From positions 1,278,001-1,342,000 of the forward strand of contig NC_010125.1 of the NCBI RefSeq assembly GCF_000067045.1: a stretch of 64,000 bases of DNA, written 5' to 3'. Of the stretch, positions 9,207-17,594 are shown in pieces; position 1 is the first letter of the stretch, and every line of letters starts with the position of its first letter. This DNA comes from Gluconacetobacter diazotrophicus PA1 5 (GTDB lineage: Bacteria > Pseudomonadota > Alphaproteobacteria > Acetobacterales > Acetobacteraceae). The position numbers were made by a program, and so were the translations under genes. Below the pieces are notes generated by a model that did no database searches, was not told the DNA's origin, and worked only from the letters and a program-made list of their open reading frames with translations.

Positions 9207-10655
9207 ATGGCTTTGCAGAAAACCTATGATCTTTTCATCGACGGCCGTTGGGTGCCGGCGGCCAAGGGCGAGCGCCTGGCCGTGGAAAACCCGGCGACGG
9301 GTGACGTCCTCGCCGAGGTCGCCAACGGCACGTCCGAGGATGTCGACCGTGCCGTGGCGGCCGCGAAGCAGGCGATGCCGGGATGGAGCCGCAGGACCGC
9401 GACCGAGCGGGCGGATGACCTGTATCGCCTCATCGGCCTGATCAAACGGGATGCCGAGCATCTGGCACGCACGATCACGCGGGAAATGGGCAAGCCGATC
9501 CGCGAGGCGCGCGTCGAAGTCGCGTTCGCCACGGACCTGCTGCGCTTCGCGGCCGAAAATACCCGCCGCCTGGAAGGCGAGATCCTTCCGGGCTCCCGCT
9601 CCGGCGAGAAGATCCTGATCGACCGCAAGCCGGTCGGTGTCGTCGGCGCCATCGCCGCCTGGAATTTCCCGCTGGCGCTGGTCGCGCGCAAGCTGGGCCC
9701 GGCGCTGGCGGCGGGCAATGCGATCGTCATCAAGCCGCATGAAATGACGCCGCTGGCCGCGCTGGAACTGGCCAGGCTGGTGGCCGAGGCCGACATCCCG
9801 GCGGGCGTGGTCAATATCGTCACCGGCGACGGTCCGCGCGTTGGCGTTCCGCTGGTGGCGCATCCGGACACGCGGCTGATCACCATGACCGGCAGCACGT
9901 CCGCCGGGAAGAAGATCATGGCCGCCGCGGCCGAGCACCTGAAGATCGTGCGCCTGGAACTGGGCGGCAAGGCGCCGTTCATCGTGGCGGACGACGCGGA
10001 CATCGACCGCGCCGTGGAAGCCGCCGTGGTGTCGCGCTTCGGCAATGCCGGCCAGGTCTGCACGGCGAACGAGCGCACCTATGTCGATGCGAAAATCTAT
10101 GACACCTTCGCGGCCCGGCTGCGTGCCCGCATCGAAAAGCTGAAGGTCGGCGACCCGCTGGACGAGGCGACGGACATGGGGCCGAAGGTCTGCGGCCCGG
10201 AACTCGAAAAGGTCGACCAGATGGTCCGGCGCGCGGTCGAACAGGGCGCGAAGCTGGAACGGGGCGGCGCGCGGCTGACGGGCGGCCTCTATGACAGGGG
10301 GCAGTTCTATGCGCCCACGCTGCTGACCGGTGTCACCGGGACGATGGACATCGCCCGGAACGAGGTCTTCGGGCCGGTCCTCTCGCTGATCCGGGTGGAC
10401 AGCTACGAGGACGCGATCCGCCAGGCCAATGCCTCGCGCTATGGCCTGTCGGCCTACGTGTTCACCAACAGCCTGGACCGGATCATGAAGATCAACGCCG
10501 AACTGGAATTCGGCGAGGTCTATGTGAACCGCGAGAGCGGCGAGTCCGCGCATGGCTTCCATCACGGCTATCGCGACAGCGGCATCGGCGGTGAAGACGG
10601 CCAGCACGGCCTGGAAGCCTATGTCGAGACGCAGACCATCTATCTGAACGCCTGA
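9207..10655 (+). CDS. aldA: NAD(P)+-dependent aldehyde dehydrogenase, AldA-like (lactaldehyde/glycolaldehyde type)
   Basis: A 482-residue soluble aldehyde dehydrogenase that oxidises aldehydes to carboxylic acids. The catalytic Cys285 is in GNAGQVCTANER and the general-base Glu251 in LELGGKAPF. The nucleotide-binding loop GSTSAGKKI is present. The C-terminal block VNRESGESAHGFHHGYRDSG closely resembles the distinctive end of E. coli AldA (lactaldehyde/glycolaldehyde dehydrogenase), which is why I prefer that subfamily over succinate-semialdehyde dehydrogenase. RBS AAGAGGA precedes the ATG. It appears monocistronic, between a terminator upstream and a large hairpin downstream. The true substrate is an inference. 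Confidence 0.85.
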   Translation: MALQKTYDLFIDGRWVPAAKGERLAVENPATGDVLAEVANGTSEDVDRAVAAAKQAMPGWSRRTATERADDLYRLIGLIKRDAEHLARTITREMGKPIREARVEVAFATDLLRFAAENTRRLEGEILPGSRSGEKILIDRKPVGVVGAIAAWNFPLALVARKLGPALAAGNAIVIKPHEMTPLAALELARLVAEADIPAGVVNIVTGDGPRVGVPLVAHPDTRLITMTGSTSAGKKIMAAAAEHLKIVRLELGGKAPFIVADDADIDRAVEAAVVSRFGNAGQVCTANERTYVDAKIYDTFAARLRARIEKLKVGDPLDEATDMGPKVCGPELEKVDQMVRRAVEQGAKLERGGARLTGGLYDRGQFYAPTLLTGVTGTMDIARNEVFGPVLSLIRVDSYEDAIRQANASRYGLSAYVFTNSLDRIMKINAELEFGEVYVNRESGESAHGFHHGYRDSGIGGEDGQHGLEAYVETQTIYLNA

Positions 10656-10670
10656 TCACACGCCCGATCC

Positions 10671-10722
10671 GGCCGGTCGCGTCCCGTCCCGCCTGTTTAT
10701 CAGGCAGGCGGGGCGACCGGCC
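10671..10722 (+). terminator. Large two-part hairpin after aldA
   Basis: Outer arms GGCCGGTCGC (10671-10680) and GCGACCGGCC (10713-10722) enclose inner arms CCCGCCTG and CAGGCGGG around a TTTAT-containing loop. There is no T run, so it may end transcription by itself only weakly or protect the aldA 3' end. Confidence 0.5.
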
Positions 10723-10848
10723 GTGCCGTGCCGCGAAAAGTTGCATCGCCCGAAATAACATCTGTTGTGATGTCGCGATTTATTGTGCGCGGCATTGTAT
10801 TGTGCACTGCAACAAAAGCATCGTCGGACGATTATTTGCGTATTCCGG

Positions 10849-11031
10849 TTGACGGGCAGAAAAAAAACGGTCATTGAAGGTTCACCAGAGCGAGAAAGAC
10901 CGGAACGGCACCGCTCCGAAAAAAACAAGAAACCTGCGGCATAGCGATCGCGGGAATAAAAATGCGAAGGGTCTGAACCTTCGTGAACTTGGGGACCCAG
11001 GGGGTGCATCGCGTGCGATGCACCCTTTTTT
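10849..11031 (+). ncRNA. Candidate structured leader or small RNA ending in a terminator
   Basis: This is the second half of the 430-base stretch between aldA and the DUF1275 gene; no protein-coding frame in it looks real. GAAGGTTCA (10876-10884) is perfectly complementary to TGAACCTTC (10974-10982). A competing pair GGGTC (10970-10974)/GACCC (10994-10998) overlaps the second arm. A strong intrinsic terminator follows at once, GGGTGCATCGC/GCGATGCACCC plus T6. A possible -35 TTGACG lies at 10849-10854, with only a weak -10. The arrangement fits either a free-standing sRNA or an attenuating leader for the gene starting at 11086. I do not recognise the family. Confidence 0.4.
11002..11031 (+). 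terminator. Intrinsic terminator before the DUF1275 gene
   Basis: An 11-bp perfect inverted repeat GGGTGCATCGC/GCGATGCACCC (11002-11025) with a minimal loop is followed by six T residues. It lies 55 bases upstream of the next start codon, so it either ends a small RNA or acts as an attenuator. Confidence 0.82.
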
Positions 11032-11085
11032 ATTGGTCCGTTCGCGATATGCGCGGCGTCCCGCCCCCAGGAGTAGACGCAGACC

Positions 11086-11772
11086 GTGAAACCGACGCCC
11101 CATGATCCCCGACTGGTCATCGCCGTTATCATGGTCACGGTGGCGATGGGCGCGCTGGACGCCGTATCGCTGGTCCATCTGAAGGTCTTTACCGGCTACA
11201 TGACCGCCACGCTGATCCTGATCGCGGTGCATCTGGCCTCGGCCGAATCCATTCTCGGGCCGGGGCTGCTGGCCATCGGGTCCTATCTGATCGGCGCGGC
11301 GGTGGGCGGGAGGCTGGTGCGGCGGGCCCATTCGCGGCGGCGCACGGTGGCCGACCTGCTGATGGCGGTGGGGACGCTGGTCCTGGCGGCGTCGGCCGTC
11401 TGGTGGGCGGGCATGCCGTGGCGCCATTTCATGACGCTGGTCATCCTGGCCATTGCCATGGGATTGCAGACCTCGGCCACGCGGCATGCGCAGGTGACCG
11501 ACCTGACATTGCCGGCGGCGACGATGCTGCTGCACGGGCTGGTGCATGACAGCCGCCTGGCCGGCGGGCCGTCGCGCGGCGCGTGGCGGCGGCTGGCCGC
11601 GATCCTGGGCCTGTTCGGCGGCGCGGTGCTGGGGACGTTCGTCTCCAGCGTGTCGGTGGCCGGCGCGATCGCCATGGTGGGCGTGACGATCGGCTGCGCC
11701 GGTTTCCTGTTGTACCTGGAGGATCATCCGTTGCTGGACCGGCTGGAAAACGCCGGTCCCGGCAACGTCTAG
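11086..11772 (+). CDS. DUF1275 (YoaK-like) integral membrane protein
   Basis: A 228-residue protein with about six hydrophobic segments, typical of the DUF1275 family. Characteristic features are the opening MGALDAVSLVHLKVFTGYMT, where a first helix runs into a polar loop, and ATRHAQVTDLTLPAATMLLH in the middle. Function of the family is unknown. The start is a GTG with AGGAG ten bases upstream. It is separated from a predicted terminator by only 55 bases and may be controlled by readthrough of it. It converges on pyruvate kinase, 28 bases away. Confidence 0.82.
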   Translation: MKPTPHDPRLVIAVIMVTVAMGALDAVSLVHLKVFTGYMTATLILIAVHLASAESILGPGLLAIGSYLIGAAVGGRLVRRAHSRRRTVADLLMAVGTLVLAASAVWWAGMPWRHFMTLVILAIAMGLQTSATRHAQVTDLTLPAATMLLHGLVHDSRLAGGPSRGAWRRLAAILGLFGGAVLGTFVSSVSVAGAIAMVGVTIGCAGFLLYLEDHPLLDRLENAGPGNV

Positions 11773-11800
11773 GCGGAGTCCGGGACAGGGCCCCGAACGT

Positions 11801-13240
11801 TTACTTCACCCGGGCGACCCGCAGCGTGTTGGTGCTGCCCGCCACGCCGAACGGCAGCCCGGCCGCGATCACGATCGTATCGCCCGACCGTGCCAGGCTG
11901 CTGGCGACCGTGGATTCGATCGCCTGGTCCACCACGGTTTCGACGGTGCGCACCGGCGTTTCCTGTCCGACGGACTGCGCCTGGACCCCCCAGACGACGC
12001 ACAGCCGCCGCGCGATCTCGTCGGTGGGCGTCAGGCCGATGATGGGGCACGACGGCCGCTCGCGCGAGATGCGCAGCGCGGTGGCGCCGGCCAGGGTGAA
12101 GGCGACGATCGCGCGCGCGCCCACGGTGGTGGCGACCTGCCCCGCCGCCGCCGCGATCGCATCGGCGACGAATCCCTCGGGCGCCGGGCAGCTTGCCTGC
12201 ATGATCGACTGCCAGACCGAGTCCTCTTCGACGCGGCTGACGATCCGGTTCATGATGCCGACCGCTTCCTGCGGATACTGGCCGGCCGCGGTTTCGGCCG
12301 ACAGCATCACGGCGTCGGCGCCGTCGAACACGGCGGTGGCCACGTCCGACGCCTCGGCCCGGGTGGGGGTCGGGGCGGTGATCATGCTTTCCAGCATCTG
12401 GGTCGCGACCACCACCGGCTTGCCCAACTGGCGGGCCAGGCGGATGATGCGCTTCTGGGCCAGCGGCACGGCCTCGGGCGGCAGTTCGACGCCCAGGTCG
12501 CCGCGCGCGACCATCACCGCGTCGGACAGGCGGACGATCTCGTCCAGATTGTCCATGGCCTGCGGTTTTTCCACCTTGGTCATGATCCAGGCGCGGCCGG
12601 CGGCGATGGCGCGGGCTTCCTCGACGTCCTCGGGGCGCTGGACGAAGGACAGGCCGATATATTCGACGCCCAGTTCCAGCGCGAAATCCAGGTCCTTGCG
12701 GTCCTTCGGGGTCAGGGCGGGGATGGGCAGCACGATGTCGGGCACGTTCACGCCCTTGCGCTCGGACAGCACGCCGCCCACGGCCACGATCGTATCCAGG
12801 TAGGTGGGTCCGACCTCACGCACCACCAGCCGCAGCTTGCCGTCATCCAGCAGCAGGTTGCTGCCGACCGTCGCGGCATGGATGATTTCCGGGTGCGGCA
12901 GGCGCACGCGTTCCTCGTTGCCGGGCGCGTCGTCCAGGTCCAGGCGGAACGAGGCGCCGGTCCGCAGCGTCACCTTGCCGTTCTCGAAGGTGCCCACGCG
13001 CAGCTTGGGGCCCTGGACGTCGGCCAGGATGCCGATCGGGCGGCCCAGCTCGGCCTCGACCGAGCGGATGATCTCATGCCGCGCGGCGTGGTCCGCATGC
13101 GTGCCGTGCGAGAAGTTCAGGCGGAACACGTCGGCGCCGGCCTCGGCCAGTGCGCGGATCACTTCCCGGCTGGACGATGCCGGGCCGAGGGTCGAGACGA
13201 TTTTCGTCCGACGGGGACGAGAGGCGGAGACGATGGTCAT
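11801..13240 (-). CDS. pyk: Pyruvate kinase
   Basis: A 479-residue enzyme that converts phosphoenolpyruvate and ADP to pyruvate and ATP, the last step of glycolysis. The opening RRTKIVSTLGPASSS, the substrate loop FRLNFSHG, the catalytic-lysine region WIMTKVEKPQAM and the metal/substrate motif MVARGDLGVELP are all present, with a C-terminal regulatory domain. AAGGAG precedes the ATG. It may be the last gene of the MoeB-DsrE-SH3 transcript, 78 bases further on, though a separate promoter is possible. Together with PPDK (40.4 kb) it sets the direction of PEP/pyruvate flow. Confidence 0.97.
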   Translation of the reverse strand: MTIVSASRPRRTKIVSTLGPASSSREVIRALAEAGADVFRLNFSHGTHADHAARHEIIRSVEAELGRPIGILADVQGPKLRVGTFENGKVTLRTGASFRLDLDDAPGNEERVRLPHPEIIHAATVGSNLLLDDGKLRLVVREVGPTYLDTIVAVGGVLSERKGVNVPDIVLPIPALTPKDRKDLDFALELGVEYIGLSFVQRPEDVEEARAIAAGRAWIMTKVEKPQAMDNLDEIVRLSDAVMVARGDLGVELPPEAVPLAQKRIIRLARQLGKPVVVATQMLESMITAPTPTRAEASDVATAVFDGADAVMLSAETAAGQYPQEAVGIMNRIVSRVEEDSVWQSIMQASCPAPEGFVADAIAAAAGQVATTVGARAIVAFTLAGATALRISRERPSCPIIGLTPTDEIARRLCVVWGVQAQSVGQETPVRTVETVVDQAIESTVASSLARSGDTIVIAAGLPFGVAGSTNTLRVARVK

Positions 13241-13318
13241 AGGGCGCTTTCTCCTTCTGGATTCATGTCCGTAAGCGGATCTTCTGGTCTTCGTCAGTCG
13301 GACGCCCGATCGGCGTCA

Positions 13319-14421
13319 CTACGGCTGGATGGTCTCCTGCGGCAGAAGACCCCAGACCGACGACCGGTCCAGCCAGCCCGAATAATGCTGCACGCTGACC
13401 CTGCACCAGGTTGTGCCGGCGGCGCACGTGCGAAATGTGCCGACGGAACCCGGCTTCAGCACCGCGACGACCGCCGATGCGGCATCGGCCGCCGCGCGCA
13501 GGATGACGGCGCCCGGGATCGTGGCCGCCGCCGCCGGGTCCGCAAGGTGGCCGACGACGGTGGTGTCGAAATGGCCGCCCGGCCCCGGTTGCGGCGTCGG
13601 GGCGGCGGGCTTGCCGCCGGCCGGGGCGGTCCCGCTCCGGGCAGGGGCGCCCTGGGCAGAAGCACCCTGGGCAGCAGCATCTGATGCGGGGTCGACCGGC
13701 GGCAGCCCGGGCACCACGAAGGTGCGTGCGCCGACCAGCGTCGCCTGATGGACCCAGCCTTTCTGGCCGTCGGAATCCTCGACCAGGCGCCAGACGTCGA
13801 ATTCCCGCTCGATTTTCACCGGCAGGTCGCGGCGGTGATAGACCCAGGCGATAGGATAGCGCTGGCCAGGGCCCGAACGCATGTTCACCTCGTCCGCGCG
13901 CAGCGCCGCGAAGCGCGGCAGCGGCAGGCCGGTCACGGTGCCCTTGTCTATCGCGGCGGCATCCGCCGGTCCGGGGGGGGACGGGATGGCCGTCTCGGCC
14001 TGCGCCGGTCCCGCCGTCCCGGCCGCCACCCCCGCTGCCGCGCCGGCCGCCACACCCGTCGCGGCAGGGGGAAGGGCGGCATGGCGGGGCGCGATCACAT
14101 GATGGTGATGAGGCGGCGTTCCCCCGTGAATCGCCCCGGCATGGTGGGGGGCGGGGTGGTGCCCGTGGGGCGCGGGGGCGGCCGCGTGATGATGATGGCG
14201 CGCGGCGGTTGCGGCCGGCACGGGTGCGTTTGCCGGCGCATGATGGTGGTGGTGGCGGTGATGCGTGGCGGTCTGCTGCGCGGCCGCGCCCGGGGCGCCC
14301 AGCGCGGCCGGGGCCAGGATGGCGGCGCAGACCAGCCAGCCACGGCGGACGGTTCCGCCGGCCGGCGCGGCGCTGGCCGGCAGGTGCCAACGGAAGGGAC
14401 GACGGGCGAGGGAAGCGTCAT
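13319..14421 (-). CDS. Secreted His-rich protein with two SH3-like domains; 5' frame anomaly
   Basis: The main frame encodes a signal-like stretch VRRGWLVCAAILAPAALG, a His/Ala/Pro-rich linker, one bacterial SH3 domain (ADEVNMRSGPGQRYPIAWVY ... WRLVEDSDGQKGWVHQATL) and a second, weaker one near the C-terminus (GTTWCRVSVQHYSGWLDRSS). Such domains bind cell-wall peptides. The frame is open up to 14485 but contains no ATG, GTG or TTG above the GTG at 14221, which lies after the signal sequence. A good ATG with an upstream AGGGA is at 14421, but in another frame. A one-base shift between 14421 and about 14350 would join them, so this is a sequencing error, a real frameshift, or a rare start codon. 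Confidence 0.72.
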
Positions 14422-14485
14422 GGCTGCATCCCTGCCAAGGCCCAGGCCGCTCGGCAAGGGGTTTTGGAGGGCGTCCGCGAATTCT

Positions 14486-14893
14486 TCACAGGCTGATGAT
14501 CTGCCGCCCACGGGCCGCGTCCAGGAAGCTGGGCACGCCCGCCACCCGGACCCCGGGCAGCAGGGCGTCGGCCGGCAGGCCGGCGATGCGCAATCCGGAC
14601 TCGCAGGCCATCAGGACTCCGTCCAGCGCCAGCACGGCGTCGCGCAGGGTATCGAACCCGGCCACGCCGCTGGCCTGCACCGCGCCGTCGGTCCCGGCGC
14701 CGCGCAGTCCGCTCCAGTCCCGGGCCAGGGCATGCACCCCGTGGCCGGCGGCGAACAGCAGCACCGGGCGATCGACCGCCAGCGCCCCGGCGGCCAGGAC
14801 CAGGGCATAATGCGCGCGCTCGTACCCGCCATCCAGCAGCAGGATGGCCAGGCCCTCCTGTCCCGCCTCGGCGTGCCCCGGCTCAGCGGACAT
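14486..14893 (-). CDS. DsrE/DsrF-like sulfur-relay protein
   Basis: A 135-residue protein with the small alpha/beta fold of the DsrE family: a first strand AILLLDGGYERAHYALVLA, a central strand VLLFAAGHGVHAL, and the conserved Cys in GVLMACESGLRIAGL, the position that carries persulfide sulfur in active members. The start at 14893 overlaps the 3' end of the MoeB-like gene, so the two are translationally coupled. A link to sulfur transfer with the MoeB/ThiF-type enzyme is inferred from this coupling and from the single Cys. The next gene is the SH3 protein. Confidence 0.78.
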   Translation of the reverse strand: MSAEPGHAEAGQEGLAILLLDGGYERAHYALVLAAGALAVDRPVLLFAAGHGVHALARDWSGLRGAGTDGAVQASGVAGFDTLRDAVLALDGVLMACESGLRIAGLPADALLPGVRVAGVPSFLDAARGRQIISL

Positions 14894-15689
14894 CGGCGGC
14901 CCCATGCGCCGACAGGTCATGGATGCTGGCGTGCGGGCCGCACAGCGCGCAATCGGGGTCCGGCGCCAGGCGGACGGTGTGGAACCGCGCCGCCAGCGCG
15001 TCCCAGACCAGCAGCCGTCCGTCCAGGCTCTCGCCGATCTCCAGGATCTCCTTCAGCGCCTCGGTTGCCTGCAGCGTGCCCATGACCCCGGTCACGGCGC
15101 CGAACACGCCGGCCTCGGCGCAGGACGGCACCGCGCCGTCCTGCGGGGGGGCGGGATACAGGCAGCGATAGCACGGCCCGCCGCGATGCGGCCGGAAGGT
15201 GGATATCTGCCCCTCGAACCGCAGCACGGCGGCCGATACCAGGGTCCGCCGCTCCAGCGCGCAGGCATCGGCGACCAGGTAGCGGGTGCGGAAATTATCG
15301 CTGCCGTCGCAGACCAGGTCGTAGCCCCCGACCAGTGCCCGGGCATTGCCGGCATCCAGGCGCGTCGCATGGGGCTCGACCCGCACCAGCGGGTTGACCG
15401 CGCGCATCGCCTCGGCGGCCGACTCGACCTTGCGCTGGCCGATCCGCCCGGTGGTATGGGCGATCTGGCGCTGCAGGTTCGACAGGTCCACCACGTCGTC
15501 ATCGACCAGCCCGATCCGTCCCACGCCCGCCGCCGCCAGGTACAGGCCCAGCGGCGACCCCAGGCCGCCCGCGCCGACGATCAGCACGCTGGCCGCGCGC
15601 AGCGCCGCCTGGCCGGTGCCGCCGATCTCGGGCAGCAGGATGTGGCGGGCGTAGCGCTGGATTTCGGCTTCGGAAAAATCAGGGATCAT
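14883..15689 (-). CDS. moeB: MoeB/ThiF-type sulfur-carrier adenylyltransferase
   Basis: A 268-residue E1-like enzyme that activates the C-terminal glycine of a ubiquitin-like sulfur carrier (MoaD or ThiS) with ATP, for molybdopterin or thiamine synthesis. The start at 15689 gives the family opening FSEAEIQRYARHILLPEIGG. The ATP-binding motif is VLIVGAGGLGSPLG; the conserved Asp-rich strand is VDDDVVDLSNLQRQ. Two zinc-binding Cys pairs are seen (CYRCLYP and CALCGPH), and a Cys in PSCAEAGVFG. No rhodanese domain is attached. MoaD/ThiS is not in this window, so I cannot tell the molybdenum from the thiamine role. Confidence 0.9.
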   Translation of the reverse strand: MIPDFSEAEIQRYARHILLPEIGGTGQAALRAASVLIVGAGGLGSPLGLYLAAAGVGRIGLVDDDVVDLSNLQRQIAHTTGRIGQRKVESAAEAMRAVNPLVRVEPHATRLDAGNARALVGGYDLVCDGSDNFRTRYLVADACALERRTLVSAAVLRFEGQISTFRPHRGGPCYRCLYPAPPQDGAVPSCAEAGVFGAVTGVMGTLQATEALKEILEIGESLDGRLLVWDALAARFHTVRLAPDPDCALCGPHASIHDLSAHGAADVR

Positions 15690-15759
15690 GGGGTCCGGTC
15701 CGTTCGCAGGATTATGGCGCGCGACCTGTCTGTTTGTAACAATTTGTATCACCCGGCAT

Positions 15760-15788
15760 GATAAACATGCATGTCGGGCATGTTTATC
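15760..15788. promoter_or_regulatory. Perfect inverted repeat in a divergent promoter region
   Basis: GATAAACATGC and GCATGTTTATC, 11 bp each, are separated by 7 bases, between the moeB start (15689) and the next gene start (15824). It could be a dimeric regulator site or a leader hairpin of the plus-strand gene. Confidence 0.45.
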
Positions 15789-15823
15789 GTATGGTGCCCC
15801 GGCATGACAGGGACGATTTTTCG

Positions 15824-16567
15824 ATGAACCGTTTCACACGTCTGATGCCAGCGGCCCACATGATTGCCGTTCGCCGGCAGCAGGCCCGCCGCATCTGCGC
15901 GGTGACGGTCGTCATGTCCCTCTCGCTCTTCGTCGCCTCGCCCTTCGTGACCCTGTGGTCCGTGGCCTCCGCCATCCAGGCGCACGATGCCCGGGCGGTG
16001 GGAACGTTCCTGAACTGGCGCGCGGTGCAGACCAGCCTGAAATCGCAGATCCTCGGCGGCGTCGTCAGCCCGCAGCCCGCCAATGACGACGACCTGCCGG
16101 AATTCGGGTCCTCGTTCGCCACGGCGGCGGTATCCAACGCCGTCGACACGAACGTGAACGCCGACACCCTCGCGACCCTGATCGGCCAGGTCATGCCGGC
16201 CGCCAAGCCCGCGCCCGCCGCCTCCCCGATCGCGATCCTGCGTCACGTCCATGTCCGTTTCCTGCGTCCCGACATGTTCCAGGCCCGCATCGTCCTGCCG
16301 GGGCACGAGCATGACAGCCCGCTATGCCTGCAGATGCGCATCCAGGGCTGGCGCTGGAAAATCATCCAGGTCGATTTGCCCGGAAGCCAGGGCAATCATC
16401 CGATCGTCGAGGCCTCGGTGGCCACCGACCGATCTCCTACCTTCCTCACTGAAGGCTTCAGTCCAGGCGACCCGGTCAAGGGGCGCGGTCGGTGCCCCGC
16501 GCCCCGGCCGTTCATCGGCGCGGTCGGTCCGTGGTGTCGGCGGGCAGGTCTTCTTCCAGGATCGTGA
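15824..16567 (+). CDS. DUF2939-like membrane-anchored protein
   Basis: A 247-residue protein. The ATG at 15824 has AGGGA upstream and gives a single N-terminal membrane anchor (ICAVTVVMSLSLFVASPFVT), then the DUF2939 pattern in which residues just after the anchor read LWSVASAIQAHDARAVGTFL with NWRAVQTSLKSQI. The conserved ending MRIQGWRWKIIQVDLP is reached about 65 residues before the stop. The remaining tail is Arg/Pro-rich, unlike the family, and overlaps the convergent DUF3126 gene by 56 bases. The tail may therefore be an extension after loss of the original stop. Function unknown. Confidence 0.75.
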   Translation: MNRFTRLMPAAHMIAVRRQQARRICAVTVVMSLSLFVASPFVTLWSVASAIQAHDARAVGTFLNWRAVQTSLKSQILGGVVSPQPANDDDLPEFGSSFATAAVSNAVDTNVNADTLATLIGQVMPAAKPAPAASPIAILRHVHVRFLRPDMFQARIVLPGHEHDSPLCLQMRIQGWRWKIIQVDLPGSQGNHPIVEASVATDRSPTFLTEGFSPGDPVKGRGRCPAPRPFIGAVGPWCRRAGLLPGS

Positions 16568-16757
16568 TATGCAGGGCGTAGGACACCTCGCCCTCATCCT
16601 CGTCCCGATGGACGGTGCCGATGATTTCGCCTTTCACAGCGATCTCGACCGACAGACCGGCGCGCGGGGGGGGATTCACCGTCAGTTCGGGCGAACCCAG
16701 CAGGCGGCGCAGGCATACCTGCAACCGGGTGATCTCGGAGGCGGACATGCTGGTCAT
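16512..16757 (-). CDS. DUF3126 family protein
   Basis: An 81-residue protein of a family largely confined to Alphaproteobacteria, function unknown. The family pattern is clear: SASEITRLQVCLRRLLGSPE at the start, a middle strand VEIAVKGEIIGTVHRDED, and GEVSYALHITILEEDL at the end. It is cytoplasmic by appearance. Its 3' end overlaps the extended tail of the DUF2939-like gene on the other strand. Upstream of it (16758-17045) I see no gene or clear signal other than the RBS of the next gene. Confidence 0.83.
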   Translation of the reverse strand: MTSMSASEITRLQVCLRRLLGSPELTVNPPPRAGLSVEIAVKGEIIGTVHRDEDEGEVSYALHITILEEDLPADTTDRPRR

Positions 16758-17045
16758 AATTCAGTGCTCCTGGTCGGGGATAAGGGTCCGGTCGCAAGGC
16801 CCGGGCGGCCGGACGCGGTCCGTGCCGGATGGATTGCCGCACGCTATAGGCACTCGGGCCACCGCCCGCAACCGAGGAGACGGTTTCAAAAGCCCCGCTG
16901 CCGGGCGGGGGCGGCCCAAGGGGACTGTTGAAACGGCCTCCGGACAGGCTTTGTGTTGCTGGTGCCAGGATCATGCCATGTTTCCATGCTGTCCTGCCGC
17001 CTTCCCCGTTCGTCATGGTTTTCGACCCGGCCAAGGAGTCCAGGC

Positions 17046-17594
17046 TTGAGGATATCGCCCACCCTGCCCGCGCGATTGATCCGCCGGATGCGCCTGCCGG
17101 GCCTGGCGGTGGCGGCCGGGCTTGTGCTGCTGGCCTCCGGCGCCCGGGCGGCGGCGCCCACCTTCGGCCCCATCGAGGCCGCGCGGACCCTGACCGCCCG
17201 CTCCCTGGCGGAACAGATTCGCCAGGACGGGGCGGCGAAGACCGCGCAGGTCCTGGCCCAGGACCGCGAATGGCCGCGCGTGCGCCGCGCGGTGGCGGCG
17301 GGATGGCAGAACTGGATCGCGCTGATGCCCGCGCTTATGCCGGCGGCCGACGCCGCGACCGCCCGGTCGCTGCAGGGCGCGCTGCGCCAGGCGTTGCTGC
17401 TGAACACGGCGGCGGTGCTGGCGGCGCTGGACCCGAAGAACGGTCCGGTCCGGGGCGGGCAGGCGGTCTGCGCCCCTGGTGGGATGCCGGCCGCCTGGCG
17501 CGGGCGGGCCATCCGCGCGGTCCAGGCGCTGCATGATATCCACCTGACCAACCAGGGCGGCGACTGCCTGCGGGCCTTGCAGGGTGTGTCCTAG
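17046..17594 (+). CDS. Secreted or periplasmic protein of unknown function
   Basis: A 182-residue protein. I chose the TTG at 17046 because AAGGAG ends seven bases before it and because it gives a clean signal peptide: a positive start (RISPTLPARLIRRMR), the hydrophobic core LPGLAVAAGLVLLAS, and a likely cut after GARA. The mature protein is mostly helical, rich in Ala and Arg, with two cysteines (CAPGG and DCLRALQG) that could form a disulfide. No family recognised. The stop overlaps by 4 bases with that of the RluA-type gene on the other strand. Confidence 0.7.
   Translation: MRISPTLPARLIRRMRLPGLAVAAGLVLLASGARAAAPTFGPIEAARTLTARSLAEQIRQDGAAKTAQVLAQDREWPRVRRAVAAGWQNWIALMPALMPAADAATARSLQGALRQALLLNTAAVLAALDPKNGPVRGGQAVCAPGGMPAAWRGRAIRAVQALHDIHLTNQGGDCLRALQGVS

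Noticed and set aside
16758-17045. The gap between DUF3126 and the secreted-protein gene as a hidden gene
   Set aside because: Frames there are Arg/Pro/Gly-rich without ribosome sites; only the AAGGAG at 17033-17038 is meaningful.
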